The notes under the pieces: model-generated
Seen by the model: only the letters and a program-made list of their open reading frames with translations
Told to the model about the DNA's origin: nothing
The model's database searches: none
Part shown: piece after piece, positions 1 to 12,448 of the stretch
Layout: the number at the start of each line of letters is the position of its first letter
How positions within the stretch are numbered: the first letter of the stretch is position 1
Assembly (NCBI GenBank): GCA_027943245.1
Contig: JANDJZ010000218.1
Coordinates: 1-64,000, forward strand
Length of the DNA: 64,000 nt
Reading direction: 5' to 3'
Origin: Acanthamoeba sp. SK_2022b
Taxonomy: Eukaryota > Discosea > Longamoebia > Acanthamoebidae
Made by a program: the position numbers and the translations under genes

Positions 1-1004
1 AAGAGGGTGGGAACGATCAAGAGGGAGGCATCGGGGCTCACCAAGAAGGATCTCGACTTTGACCGCCAATGGAACGAGGAGTACCAGGCTGTACTAGACA
101 AGGCACGCATCGTCCTCCGTTTCGCCCTTCGCTATTTTTGGCTTCGTTCTTTATCGCTTTTTTGTGTCGGTCTGGCGCTGATGGGCGTCGAGCTCGGTGT
201 TGGATCAGGGACTCGAGGGGATGACCCTACAGGACATGGTCAAGATCTCGAAGCTCGTGCACGACTTTGTGTACAATGCAGAAACCTATGCCAAGGTGCC
301 CTTCCTATCCCTCGTGCCCGTCCTGTTCGTTTGCTCTGCCAATGACACACTTTGTTGCAGGTCATCATCAACGAGCTCAACGTCGACGATAAAAAGTACA
401 TGTTTTTAATTTTATTTCATTTTTAAAATTTTATTTGAAACGTTATTTGTTTTTTAAGTTTCTCACAATTCTACGCACACAGGAAGACGATCAAGCCCGC
501 GGGCGTGGGCGGCGTCGCCGGTGGCGAGAAGTTCATCGTTCAAGGCATCCTCTTCAAGGTACGCCACGACCCATGCGGGAGGTGACGACGCGGGGACAGC
601 CTAGGCTAATGTCGTGTGCGATGGGCAGTTCTGTCGTGATCCAATGATCAGCAACAACCCGCCGATGTGGCTCTACGGCGGATGGCGTCCGGTAGACGAA
701 TACGCCATGAAGGCCGCTGGGCTCGAGCTGCAGGGCCTGGGCCTCATCGCCAACCCGCGTCTGCTGTCCCATATTCGCCATCCTCTCATGACCCTGGTAT
801 CCCCTCGTTCCTCATTTTCATATTTTTTTGTTAAGTATTATTGTTATTTATTTACTCCTACGCGTGCAGATCGACTACAAGGGCTTCAGGATCGTGGCGA
901 CGTGCGTGCTGCCGCTCGGACCACACACGCTCTGCTATGGTATATGCCCCCTCGCAGCGACCTTTGTGAAGAGAAGATAATATATATTATACGGCCTGAC
1001 CGCC

Positions 1005-1060
<56 letters not shown>

Positions 1061-3862
1061 GGTTCGAACGACGGCGGGAAGACAGTGTTGGCCAGCGATC
1101 CTGTGTTCAACAAGGCCATGGAGAAAGTGGGGGAGTACCTCAACCTCAAGAAACACACCGTGGGCAGGCAGCGCGTGCCCATCATCGGTCCCGGCGATAT
1201 CGAAGGTACACACACGCACACATCACACACGCGCGCACGAGGTCTCACTCGGGCACTCGACGCAGGGCACTTGGGCACGGACGGCCGGTACTACATGCTC
1301 GACTACGCACGGCTCATGCCACCAGAGGAACCGCCATCCGGGTACGCTGGACATGGCCTCTCTCACCTTTCACATAAACTTTTATCTTGAATTTAATTTA
1401 AATTTTTTTAAATTTTTTAAATTATTAATTTTAATGGTTGGCTCTACTCGGTTACATACACAGCTTAGAGGAGACGGGTGACCGTTCGGTGTTCTTCAAG
1501 ATGCTGCGTCCGGAGATCGTGCAGAAGTATCACTCCCCGCTGTCCTCCGACGCCTTCACCGGTATGACAACGTCGCCCTAGCCCATCTGCTGCTGCACGC
1601 AACACTCACCCAGTGTACAAGGCTGGAGCAAATTCGATTCGGACATCGTACAGAGCGAACGGGACATCCGCGAGGCCACGAAGATGATCTTCGAGGAGGC
1701 CATCCCCGCGCTCGCCCGCGAACTGGACGAGGTCGACGTCTCCGACCTCCTCCAGAGCATCACCGAACTCGAGGTGCGCCTCCCCCTCGACCTTAAGAAG
1801 GCGCCACACGTGTCAACTCAACCTCTTTATTTGATTTCTTATTGGTCGGCTCCAGAGCCCTGACCTGCACAAGGTGCACATGGACATAGTGGAGCGGGTG
1901 AACCTCGTGTACCGAATGCACTCGCGCGGCATCTGCATGCGCCACCTGGGCAGGCTGCGCCAGCTTGTCACCAATCCCGACTGGCAGATGATCATCCTCG
2001 GCGAGGCCACCTCGCGCTGCGCCAAGCAGATGGTCAAGGCCCGCATGCGGTACGAACACACACGCACGCACGCACGCACGCGCGATGCGGGCCTCCTCGG
2101 CTTGGCGCGCGCTCACACCGGCTTCGGCCCGATGCCACCACGCAGGCAAGCCATGACTCAGTCGTTCGGCGTGTCGTCCGAGTCGCTCTGCAAGGACCTC
2201 ATCCTGGACCACCTCAACAACATCATCGGCGCCTCGCCCGATGTACGCGCTCCCTTTTGCCCCCCCCCCCCGCTCCCACGTCTCGCACATCACAGCACGC
2301 AGCCTAGTTTGACAACCGGGTCGTGTTGTGTTGCATGTCTACGTGCGCGCCCGTGCAGAAGGACAGCTACATGAAGCACGCGATCAAGCCCGTGCTCACA
2401 GAAAAGTTCCCGCACATACTGACCCACGACGAGATGGACCCCGCACACGACCTGCGCCAGTGCGTGATCGCCCACCTCTGCGCCGCCTCTGTGCTTTGGC
2501 TGTGGCTGCGGGCCACGACGGGGCATGACGCTGTGTGCGACCAAACAATGACCAGGTCGTTGCCGCTGAAGCTGGTGTTCATATTGACCAAGCGATGGGA
2601 GATCCTGCGCGTGACGGATCACGTCACCCGCAAGATGCTGGCCGACCCGTACTGCAACGTGCGCATCCTGCCCAACGACGTACAGGAGATGGTCGCCTGC
2701 GTCAAGAAACCGCCCATGGTACCCGCGCGCGCACGCGTGTGTATGTCGTCGTACGCGCATGGCCTGTGCGCGCCGCTTACGTGTATCCACCACGCCAGAT
2801 CCACATGATCGATGCCTCCATGTACATAATCGAGGCAATGGCGCCCGAGTGCAACGACAACGAGGCCATCCGACTCCTCGAGACCGCGCTGTACTACCCC
2901 TTTGCCTATTGTTGTATTGTTGTCGACATGTAGTGTAACAAACATGTTGTGCCTCGGTTAATTATGTACGTGTGTAGGGACCACCTCACCACGGCGGGAG
3001 ATGTGATGCCGTCGGTTCCCTTTCTCATGTGGGCCATGGGACGCGTCGAGGCCGAGATCGCCCGGCGCCGCCCGTTCAGTACGTCTTCGCCACTAAACCC
3101 TCCTCGACCAAGCTGACGTCATGCTGACGTCACGAACCCAAACCGCCAGACAACGAGACGGAGGCGCTGCTGGTGCAGGCCATAGCCAACCATCGGCGCG
3201 CGCTTCTGTTGGACGTCACCGACGGGCCCACCAACTCGCTGGCCACCACGCTCGAACTCTACGCGTCCAAGCTGCAGGAGGCCCAGCAGCGCTCGCCGTT
3301 TTCGTCGTCGTCTTCATTGACGTCGTCGCCTTCTTCGTCAGTGGCGTCGTCGTCGCTGGTCACCAAGGTCTCGCCGTCGTCGGCCCGACGGCTCCGACGC
3401 ACCGCCGCCGCGCTGCTGACCCGCAGCTCGACGTCGCCGGTTTTGAAGCGCGACAAGGAGCTACCCGCGCCACCGCCAACACCAACGCCGCTGACGTCAT
3501 CATCGTCATCGTCATCCCCCTCGCAGTCGTCGAATCAACGCGGGCGGGCGACGTCGTGGTCGACGTCGAACCCTCCCTCGCTGGCGTCGACGGCCGCCAC
3601 CGCGCTCTTCGAGTCGTCGTCTTCGTTCTTTGCTTCGCTGCAGAGCGGCGGACTGCGCGGCTCGTCGGGGCTCGCGCCCGCAGTCAAGATCGCGCGCCTG
3701 CGGGCCGAGGCGGGCAAGCTGCGCGTGCTGGCCCGGGCGCTCGCCGAGACCAACACCACCCCGCATCACGTCCCGCTGGGCCAACCGGACACCGACAACA
3801 ACATCGACGACGACACGCATCGTCTCAACCGAAGCAGCATCGCCCGCCTGCTCAGCAGCTGA
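1..3862 (+). CDS. Clu-domain (clustered mitochondria-like) protein, 5' truncated
   Basis: The window opens inside this gene, so the N-terminus is missing. Conceptual splicing gives a CLU-type domain. A 'DRQWNEEYQ' segment (compare the RDWNEELQ start of the family) is followed by 'EKFIVQGILFKF', then 'DEYAMKAAG', 'DYKGFRIVA' and 'YGSNDGGKTV', and then 'GTDGRYYMLDYARL'. Further on, 'YRMHSRGICMRHLGRL' matches the 'HGINMRYLG' block found after the CLU domain in Clu/eIF3-associated proteins. Family members bind mRNAs of mitochondrial proteins and affect mitochondrial distribution; that role is inferred here. The C-terminal tail (about 3290-3862) is rich in Ser and Thr. There are about 13 short introns, one holding a long (TG)n tract (1006-1058). 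The stop is TGA at 3860-3862. No TPR repeats are evident, so it may be a short Clu-like paralogue rather than canonical CLUH. Confidence 0.8.
1006..1058 (+). repeat. (TG)n microsatellite next to a 3' splice site
   Basis: An uninterrupted TG dinucleotide tract inside an intron of the Clu-domain gene, ending directly at the acceptor (TTAG before the 'SNDGGKTV' exon). It occupies the place of the polypyrimidine tract. Confidence 0.95.
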
Positions 3863-4152
3863 GGAGCTGCGGCCGCCAAATGGTGCGGGTTCTTCAGCGC
3901 CAATCTCGAGCACAAACGAGGTTGGTTGGCTGGCTGTTCTTGTGCAAACTAAACAACAGCCAATCGTTGTGGGCCGCGAGGACAGGAATGTAAAGAACGA
4001 AATATCTTTTGGTAAACGAATTACTCAAATTCCCTATGACTGTTGCCCTTCATCTCGTCCGGGCAGAACCACCTGCCGCAGGTTGCCGCCATTCAACAGG
4101 TTTGGTTGAGCCAACGACAAAGGCAAAGCAAGAAGGAAGGGGAAGGCACAGG

Positions 4153-5715
4153 ATGAGCAAGCTGAGGGTGACCCTCACCCTACTCCTGGTCGCCAGTGTC
4201 GCTATGCTCGCTCCGACGGTTGCTGGTTCGCTCGTTGCCTACTACAACTTTGACGGTATCCCTACCCCAATCCTGTCCACCTCTGTCGTGGTGTTGTTAT
4301 CCGTTTCAATTCACCAACACCAACGCTTGGCAGGGTCCAGCGCTCTGTCGGCCTTGAGCGGCAACTGCCCAAATGTCATACCTGGTGGGTCTTCGTTCTC
4401 GCTCCTTCCACCCCCACACAATGGGTTTGGCTTCATTTTCTCATTCGTTCTTTGCACTGCCACAGCTGCCACGACATCTGGCGCCGCGGCGGTGGTGAAC
4501 ACCAGCTGCCACTTCTCCAACTGTCTCAAGCCAAACTCCGGCTATCTAGGTTGGTTGGCCTGTGAGTGTTCTGCAGGCGACGTTGCGCTGACGCGTGTGC
4601 GGCCACGTGTGTGCGTGTGTGGCATAGACACGGGGTCGTGGCGTGTGTTTCAGGGCTTGGACACGTCGCAGATGACCATCGCCGCGTGGGTGACTACGCC
4701 CAGCAGCATAGCGGCGGGCGTCATCCTCTACAAGTCCTCTCTGCTTTCCCTCTCCTACACCACCTCTTGTCTCATCTGTTCCTACACCGTACCTACCCCA
4801 CCACACACGCAACACGCCACTCGCCACTCGCCACATGCAACACGCAACACGCCACCCGCCACACGCCACCCGCCACCCGCCACACGCCACACGACATGGG
4901 TTTGGCTGACGTACAACACAAAAACACATCGCAGTTGCAGTGCACTTTCACGTTCAACGCGCAGCAGTCGTTGACGGTGAGTGTGGGCAGCTCGCCGTTC
5001 TCGGCCAGCACGGCCTACCACGTCGCCTGCACGTACGACGGCCAGCAGATGTGCCTCTACATCAACGGCGCGTCCAGGGCCTGCTCGAACATCAAGAGCG
5101 TGTTCACGGAGGGCTCGACCGAGAAGCTGCTGATCGGCAGCGACGGCTCGACCTCGTGGGGCGGCACCATCGACGAAGTAACGTTGCATAACCACACACA
5201 CACACGCATGCGCGCCTACTCATCTGCAGGCATGAGCGCTCATACTTGTGCAATGGTTCAGGTCAAGGTGTACGACAGGGCGTTGGCGGCGTCGACCGTG
5301 TCCCTCCTCTACAGCGCCTCTGCGCCCAACGACGCGCCCACCGTTCAAATCTGTGCGTTGCTCCTGAATGCAATCACACGCGCACGCGCGCACGCACTAA
5401 CGTTGTGCGGGTGGCCAGTGGCGGACGGGAGCGCGCTCACGGGTTCCTACAGCGCGCCCGCGCTCACCACGCTCAATCTCTCGTCGGCGGTGGTCGACGC
5501 GCGGACCGCCTACTCGGGCGCCGCCCAGACGGGCGACTACGCCGCGGGCTTCATCTACACGTGGGACGCGCTCACCTCCCAGTGCGGTATCGTCGAGGTA
5601 GCCGACGGCGCCGGCCAGGATGCCTACGTGAACCTCATCGACATCGGCTCCTTCACTGTACGCCGTCGTCCTGGCTGTCTTTTCGCGTCGCCATTCACTC
5701 ACGTTGTGGATGTCG

Positions 5716-5798
<83 letters not shown>

Positions 5799-8518
5799 CG
5801 TGTGTGATAGATGCACATGTGTGCGTCCGATGGCGAGCTGGCGAGCGAGGCGGTTGTGTCGATGTTCATCACCGCCTCCAAACCGCAGCTGAGCAGACAA
5901 CCCACCCTTTCCTCGATCCAGATTCCAGGCACGTCACGCGTGTGCGGTGTGATACGCGCGTGCGAGGGTGTGCGCGCTGACCTTGGGGGGGGGGAGTAGA
6001 GGGGTCCGTGGACTACCCGATCAGCATCGAGGCCGACGGGCTGCCGGCTCCGTCGTATCAGTGGCAGCAGCTGGTCACCGTCGAGTATAATGTCACCAAC
6101 TCCACCGACGCCAGCAACTCGACCACCAACTCCACAACGACCACCAAGCGCGACCACTACTTCACTGAGCGTGAGATCGTCAGCGTCCTGGTAAGCTTCT
6201 CCACCGCCACATTTATTATAATATTAAATGATAATAATAATAATAATAATAATAAAATGCTATCTGTTTCACGGACGCGCACGGTGAACAGGAGTTCCAC
6301 GATATGGAGGGACAGACGCAGAACACGCTGCTGGTCAACGGCACGAGCACCTACAACGGGACCGTGATCCGCTGCCTGATCTACAACGGCGGCGGGTCGG
6401 TCCTCACCAACAACTTCACCATCGTCGTCACCCGGGCCCCCGCTCCCTCTTCCATTCCCTATTCAGGGCACGTGTCGTTCCATCGTTGTGTTGTGTGCGT
6501 GCGTGCATGTGTGCGTGTGCGTGTCTGACAGAGAGGTGTGCAGAGGGAGCGACGATACGACGATAGCGATCATCGCGGGAGTGGTGGGCGGCGGAGGGGG
6601 CCTGCTGCTCCTGTGCTGCCTAGCACTGGCCGTGGGCGCCTTCTTGTGGGGCTGGCGCCGCGGCCGCTCGCCCTACCGCCGGCTCAAGCAGCCCGACTAC
6701 GACGCCATCGCCTACGGCGACATCACCGGTGACGTCGCGCTCCCCAAACGACAGCTCGACGTATGCCCCCCCCCTTTCCCCCTCTTCCACGCACACGCTC
6801 GCGTGCACGTGGCAAAGAATGACCGGAATGTGACCTCCCATGATCGTGCAGCAATTCCACACGCTGGAGAGGCTGTTGATCGCGCCTGGCCTGCGGCTGG
6901 CGCAGGCCATCCTGCGGACCAGCAACGCCAACCTCGGCGAAACCGACCAGGTGTGCCGCGGACTGCTGCGCGTGCTGGAGGACAACGAGAAGGGGGCCGA
7001 TCTCATCATGGCGAGCATCTCCCACGAGGTGGCCAAGGCCGACGAGGAGGGCATCCTGTTCCGCGCCAACAGCGCGGCAGCGAAGCTGTTCAGCATCTAC
7101 ATGAAGATGGCCGGCCTCAGGCACGTCAGTCACATTACGATCGCCTCGCCTTGCCGCCAGTCCCACGCACCGCACGCACGCACGCATTCACTGGAGTGAG
7201 CTCACGCGGAGTCGACATGGTCGCAGGTACCTGTGGCACACGCTGGTCCTTTCGGTCCATTCGCTGAACGACAACGCCATCGAGTCCTTCCCCACGAACG
7301 AGAACGAAGAGGCCGGTACGCGCGCGTTAACGTCTTGCCTACCACACGCGTGCTCGGTGTGGCTGAACGAACGACAACACCGTTTGTATGCGTGTGTGCG
7401 TGATTAGGGGGAGCGAGCTCGCGGGGCGGGTCGCAGATGCACGCGTCGCGCATTGGCCGCTACAAGATCGATCTCGAGTACGGCCAGGACGACGACTCTG
7501 GTGGGGCTTCGAGCATTTTCAGCATGTCCACTATGGAGCTCGATCCCTCGGTAGACACCTAGTTTCTTTTTGAATTTTACTATTTGAATGCATATTTATA
7601 TATATATATATATAATTTAAAATTGTCTTTTTTTTGCTCTGGAACTGACAATGTTGTGCGCAGAAAATTACGGACATCGCCGACCTGACGATCAACACGC
7701 TGGAGCTGTGGCTCGTGGCGCAGAAGATGCTCAGGTACATCACCGACAGCGAGCGCCGTATGCCACGCGAGCTGCGCATGATCATCGCCAGAATCAACGA
7801 GGAGGCACGCACTCCCTCTATCTCCGCCCACCCGCCCACCCGCACTTTGACTTGCGTGAGGCTGACGACTGGCCATTGTTGGGGGGGGGGAGCGCAGGTG
7901 GGGTCCAAGTTCAACGAGACGGCGACGTACAGGGCCATGGGCGGCTTCTACTTCCTGCGCCTCATCTGCCCGGCGCTCATGGCCCCGCAAGCCTTTGGCC
8001 TACTCGACGAGCCCCCGCACCAGGTGGCGCAGCGACAGCTGATCCTGGTGTCCAAGGTGTTGCAGAACCTGGCCAACGACACGCTGCCGGGCACCAAGGA
8101 GGAGTACATGCAGCGCCTGAACGACTTCATCATCACCAACCAGCCCATCCTCGCCCGCTTCTACGAGCAGGTCGTGGACCAGCCCAATAAGGGCAAGCCC
8201 GCCTACGTCACAGTACGACTTTACGACCCAATCGCCCTCAACCGTCCGCGCTTGGCTCATCTCACACGACACACGACACACGACACTCAGGTGCCCGAAT
8301 CGGCCAAGAACGATGCTCTGTTGGGACTGCATCGCTACATCGTGGCCAACGTGGAGGTGATTGAGTCGGAGCTACGTGCGACGGCAGAGAGCGAGGAGGA
8401 GAAAGAGGCTGCCGATGACCTCATCAACGCCCTCAACTACGTGCTCAAGCAGATGGGCGACCTCGACGGCGAAGGCAAGTTCATCACCGACGAAGAACTG
8501 GGCGACTTGGACCTTTAA
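4153..8518 (+). CDS. Receptor-like transmembrane RasGAP with LamG-like and Ig-like ectodomain
   Basis: The start at 4153 gives a signal peptide ('MSKLRVTLTLLLVASVAML'), then 'LVAYYNFDG', a LamG/concanavalin-like domain ending in 'GGTIDEVKVYDRALAA'. A PKD/Ig-like stretch follows, with 'GLPAPSYQWQQL' and several N-glycosylation sequons (NVT, NST, NGT). One membrane helix lies at about 6565-6650, followed by a basic stop-transfer segment. The cytoplasmic part begins 'QFHTLERLLIAPGLRLAQAI' and is a RasGAP domain: 'FLRLICPALMAPQAFGL' and 'SKVLQNLAND' match the conserved FLR-x3-PA and L-x3-K-x2-Q-x-LAN blocks. RasGAPs stimulate GTP hydrolysis by Ras. The intron between the membrane segment and the GAP domain keeps the frame, which supports one polypeptide. 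The TAA stop is at 8516-8518. A catalytic Arg finger should lie in the N-terminal part of the GAP domain, but I could not assign it confidently. Confidence 0.82.
4803..4895 (+). repeat. Intronic heptamer minisatellite (ACACGCC-like)
   Basis: Degenerate tandem copies of a 7-bp unit close to ACACGCC or ACTCGCC, inside an intron of the RasGAP receptor gene. The unit is the same, in the same sense orientation, as the heptamer array in the patatin-lipase intron at 10237-10301. Confidence 0.8.
5718..5797 (+). repeat. (GT)n microsatellite next to a 3' splice site
   Basis: About 40 GT units inside an intron of the RasGAP receptor gene. The acceptor (GATAG) lies about 13 bases after the tract. Confidence 0.95.
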
Positions 8519-8689
8519 TTTTTATTTTTATTTTCCCATATTCGTATATTATATTTGGTGTGTTGCTCTTTTTTGTCTTCTACACGCGTGCGCATGTACA
8601 TAGTCATGGAATATAAGAATATAAAGAACATAGCACTACGCCGGGCGCTGCTCAAACAGACACGTGCCAGGAAAACCTCTGAGCACATT

Positions 8690-9040
8690 TCATTGGGTGC
8701 CTTGCTGGCGCAAGCGGTCTCGCAACACTGTTACACCGCCCTTCGTGACACCGGTAAGGGTGTGGCATTCGTCATCGTCTGTGTTGTCCACCATCCAGCT
8801 CAGCGCCTGCACGGCCAGACTCAGCTCCCTGTTGGTCATGGCAACGACTAGCGAGGTGCCTTCCGCTTCGTTACTCCACAGAGCGCTAAGCCGCTGGAAC
8901 AGTGCGTCGCCTGCCGGGACGTCGTCAGAGCCGAGTGCAGACACACCGTGGAGAACGTGGTTCAGCGCATTGTGCAAAGCCAAAGTGTCGTTGCCCACTG
9001 CGAGCTCGACGGTGGTGGTGGGTTGTTGGTCTCCTTGCAT
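8690..9040 (-). CDS. Small hypothetical protein
   Basis: An open frame of 116 codons between two well-supported genes, read from the ATG at 9040 ('MQGDQQPTTTVELAVGN') to a TGA at 8690-8692. The frame stays open upstream of this ATG for another 16 codons with no other ATG, so an upstream exon is possible. Composition is ordinary for a soluble protein, with acidic and hydrophobic residues mixed; no signal peptide, membrane helix or known motif is visible. It lies tail to tail with the RasGAP gene (171 bases between stops). Upstream of it lies the 3' end of the lipase gene on the same strand. I do not recognise the family, and it may be a chance ORF. Confidence 0.4.
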   Translation of the reverse strand: MQGDQQPTTTVELAVGNDTLALHNALNHVLHGVSALGSDDVPAGDALFQRLSALWSNEAEGTSLVVAMTNRELSLAVQALSWMVDNTDDDECHTLTGVTKGGVTVLRDRLRQQGTQ

Positions 9041-9196
9041 GGGTAAAGTACTTTGACGCTGTCGCAGAACTTTTGTTTCTTGAAACAACTGCTAAATCGG
9101 GCCCAATAGCAGCGTAGCTCATGATCATTTATTGGCCAGCGCGGAGTTTTCTTATTTTATTCTTTTTTAATTAGGTAAGAAAAAAAGCATAAACAC

Positions 9197-9892
9197 TCAT
9201 TCGTCGGAACACTGGGCGAGGGTTTGGTCGATGATCATGCGGTTGCGAATCATCGAGCAGGCGCTCCACGTCGCCAGTTGGCCGCCGCTGAAGTAGCGCC
9301 GCATGTCGTTCAGGCTCGGGTCGGAGACGAGCCCGAAGAAGTCGCGCACCGCCACGCGCGGCACGAGCGTGACGTGGCCGTAGAAGGTCTGCAGGAAGAT
9401 GTAGCTCCAGTCCTGCCCGAACACGTTCGGCAGCAGGTCGAGCGTGGCCAGGAACTTCAGGTTCTTACGCATGCTCAGCTTCAACCACAGCTCCAACGCT
9501 GCACGCCCACACATCATCGTTTTAGCCGTGTCCCCCCCCCTCTTTGTCGAGCCACGTCGGCTGTGCCGCGCGGTGCAGTGCGAGTCGAAGTACCGGAGAG
9601 GCTGAAGCCGCCGCGGTAGCCGCCGGTCCAACGGCGCCAGCCCGTGGGCTGTCCGCCCGAGCCCATGCTGTTGTAGAAGAACGGCACGATGTCTGCACGG
9701 CGTGTGTCGTGGGTTGCGCGTCGTGGTCAATGCGAGGCACCACTGGTGGTGGGGGAGAGGGAGAGGGGAGGCGGTGCGGTCGTACGCGGGTTGGTCTGCG
9801 ACACGATGAAGAAGGAGCAGTTGAACATTTGGCTCAGGCCCGTGATCGGCAGGTCCGTCTCAAAGCTGCCGTCCCTGAACCTGACCTCCACC

Positions 9893-9960
<68 letters not shown>

Positions 9961-10677
9961 CAGGTTAAGCAACGCATGAGCGCATGACGCGTCGTGCAGG
10001 CGATCTCACCTCGCCAAAGGGGAATTCGCGGCCGTCTCGCCGTTCGCGCAGCTGGACGGGATGCACAAAGGTGGGCACGGCGGCCGACGCGATGACCGCC
10101 GACGCGATGGTCACGTGCGGCGTGCTGAGGTGGTTGAGCAGCAGCGGAGGCCCGAACTTGACGCGCGACGTCACCGTGATGTTCAGTATACGCCCTGCGC
10201 CACACGCGTAGCCACACGCGTCAGCGCGCGCGTGTCGTGTGGCGTGTGGCGTGTGGCGTGTGGCGTGTGGCGTGTGGCGTGTGGCGTGTGGCGTGTGGCG
10301 TGTCGTGGTACCGGTCTTTTGGTAGGCCTCTTCGAAGGTGAGGTCGTTGGTGTGCCAGGTGATCTTGCGCAGCCACTCGTCGCTGTCGAACATCACGCCC
10401 TCGCGCCACAGCAGCTTCAGCCGCTCCTGTTGTTCACGGATTCCCAGTACAAAACCAACAAAAAAAAACGTACGTAACTTGTAATAATAAAGAATAAAGA
10501 AATTTGTAAAAATAGAAAATAAATATTTAAAAAAAAACGCCGTACGATCCAGCCGTTGGAGAAGCTGTTCATGTGGGGCAGCAAGCCTTCGGGCGTCAGC
10601 AGCTCCTTCAGCTCTTCGTTCGTCCTGCGTGTCCACGAGCGCGTGAGTGCGCGACACAACACACACACAACAACAAC

Positions 10678-10752
<75 letters not shown>

Positions 10753-12448
10753 CCACAAAGAGAACACACAACAACACACCAGAGAGCGACGGCGGTACCT
10801 CGTGCAGATGAAGGAGGCGACGACGGCGCCGGCCGACGTGCCGGAGATGATGTTGGGCAGGAGGTTCTCGTGCAGAAGAGCATGTACCACGCCCCAGTGA
10901 TAGTGGCCCATTCCCGCGCCGCCTGTCGACACAAAACACACACGAAGGCAACCGCACACGGCACACGCGCGAGTCGATCGGGTGGTGAGCGAGCGAACGA
11001 CGTGGACATGAACGGCGGCTGGCGGAGACGGCAGATGTCTCACCGGAGAGGCAGAGGGCGGTGTTGCCAAACGCCCGGCGCGCCTTCCTAAAGAACTCAT
11101 GGAGCGTGCCGCTGGCGATCGGCGTCGTAGGCTGCGGCGGCGGAATCGCGTGTGGTCTTTTTTTTTTTTTTTTTTTTGTTTAGTTCGTTTTATTAAATTG
11201 AATTTCTATTGTTATTGTTTGATTTTTGCATATTTTGTTGGATTTTATTTACTATAATTTATTTACTGCGAGCGCGTGTGCTTTACCTGATGTTGAGAGC
11301 CTGCGTGGCGATGCTGTAGTTCTGCGGGTGATGCCTGCCGAGCTTGCCCTGCAGGATCTCGCTCGACCCGCTCCCGTGCAGATGCACGCTCGGCCTGCGC
11401 CGCTGCAACACGGCCGCGGGGGCGCTGCCGCCAACGCCGCCACCACCACCCACGATCGTCGTGGGCTCGTCGTCGAAGCCATCGTCGCTGTCGTCCGAGT
11501 CGTAGGCGCGACTGGATGGAGCGGCGGACGCGCCGGCCTCGCCCTCGCCGGTGGTGGCCGGGGCCCGGTCGCCCTCGAGCTCGATGCGGCGCTGGTTCAC
11601 ATACCGCAGGCATTCCACGAACTCGGCGATGAAGTCGTGCACCTGCTCCCCCCAGTGCCACCAAGCCACTACACATCAGCCCACGCTTTCGTGCACCGTG
11701 TCCCGCACACACGCACACAAAGCACACGCACACAGTACAGTAGAATGCGTTCATACCAGGAACTTGGTGCCGACGCGGGTCTGGGAGTAGATGTTCTCGT
11801 TGAGGATGCCGCCGATGTCCTTGTTGGAGCAGCACGTGCGCAGGACCTTGGTCAGTCGCTCCAGGTCGCCGTGCTCCCTCGCCTCCTTCAGGTCTGCGGC
11901 ATCTCCAGCGTTAGGCCCGCCGCAAAGGAGGCACGCCCGAGAATTGGGGTTTGGAGGGAGGGAGGGGGTAGTGTGCCTTTGAGGAGGGCCTTGATGAGGA
12001 TGTGGTTGTAGTAGGGGCTCTCCTCACGGGCCTTCCACTCCTCCCTGCCCTCGCTGGCGTCCAGCTCCTGCGCAATCACGCGCCACGACTCATAGTCTAT
12101 GGCATTCCATGAATGTGTGTGTGCGTGTCAGAGAGAGGAGAGAGAGAGAGAGACATGCGCGAAAGAAGGAGAGCTGGCGTTGCCTTTGGCCTCCTTGAGG
12201 CGAGCCATGAGCTTGCTATGGCGCCGGTTGATGAAGGCGGCGACTTCGATGAAGTGGACGCTCCAGCGAACGACCGAGTAGAGGAAGAGCTCGATGCCGA
12301 TCATGGCCGAGACGACGAGGAGCAGCGGCCAACGGAGCACGGTCTTTGAGCCCACGAGGAACATGAGGCACCACAGGACGGCGCCCACGAGGAGCGCCAT
12401 CTGCAACGTGCTCAGGTGGGTCGCCAGCCAGGCGAGGCTCGCCAACAT
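9197..12448 (-). CDS. SDP1/TGL-type patatin-like triacylglycerol lipase
   Basis: The ATG at 12448 opens an N-terminus with two hydrophobic helices ('LSTLQMALLVGAVLWCLMFL' and 'WPLLLVVSAMIGIELFLYSV'). A DUF3336-type region follows: 'DYESWRVIAQELDA', then 'GGILNENIYSQTRVGTKFLV', matching the 'NPRLYxxSxxGTKxLI' block of plant SDP1 and yeast Tgl3/4/5. The patatin core is intact: oxyanion loop 'GGAGMGHYHWG', nucleophile elbow 'GTSAG', and catalytic Asp in 'RFRDGSFETD'. These enzymes hydrolyse stored triacylglycerol at lipid droplets, and the N-terminal helices fit membrane or droplet association. An acidic Asp/Ser-rich insert lies at about 11470-11530. Two introns contain long (AC)n tracts and one a heptamer array. 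The stop is TGA at 9197-9199. Splice sites in the middle were placed by eye. Confidence 0.85.
9895..9959 (-). repeat. (AC)n microsatellite in a lipase intron
   Basis: AC repeat on the plus strand, so (TG)n in the sense of the lipase gene. It runs right up to the acceptor (GTTAG) of the exon carrying the catalytic 'RDGSFE'. Confidence 0.95.
10237..10301 (-). repeat. Heptamer minisatellite (GTGTGGC)n
   Basis: About nine nearly perfect copies of a 7-bp unit (plus strand GTGTGGC, sense strand GCCACAC) in an intron of the lipase gene. Confidence 0.93.
10680..10751 (-). repeat. (AC)n microsatellite in a lipase intron
   Basis: About 36 AC units on the plus strand, flanked by CAA repeats, in the intron just after the exon encoding the 'GTSAG' elbow. 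In the gene's sense it is (TG)n, followed about 60 bases later by the acceptor. Confidence 0.95.

Noticed and set aside
886..1390. Open frames on both strands built from Cys-Val or Thr-His repeats
   Set aside because: These are translations of the (TG)n/(AC)n microsatellite; the same applies near 5700, 9900, 10700, 14700, 29450, 41250, 51100 and 60400.
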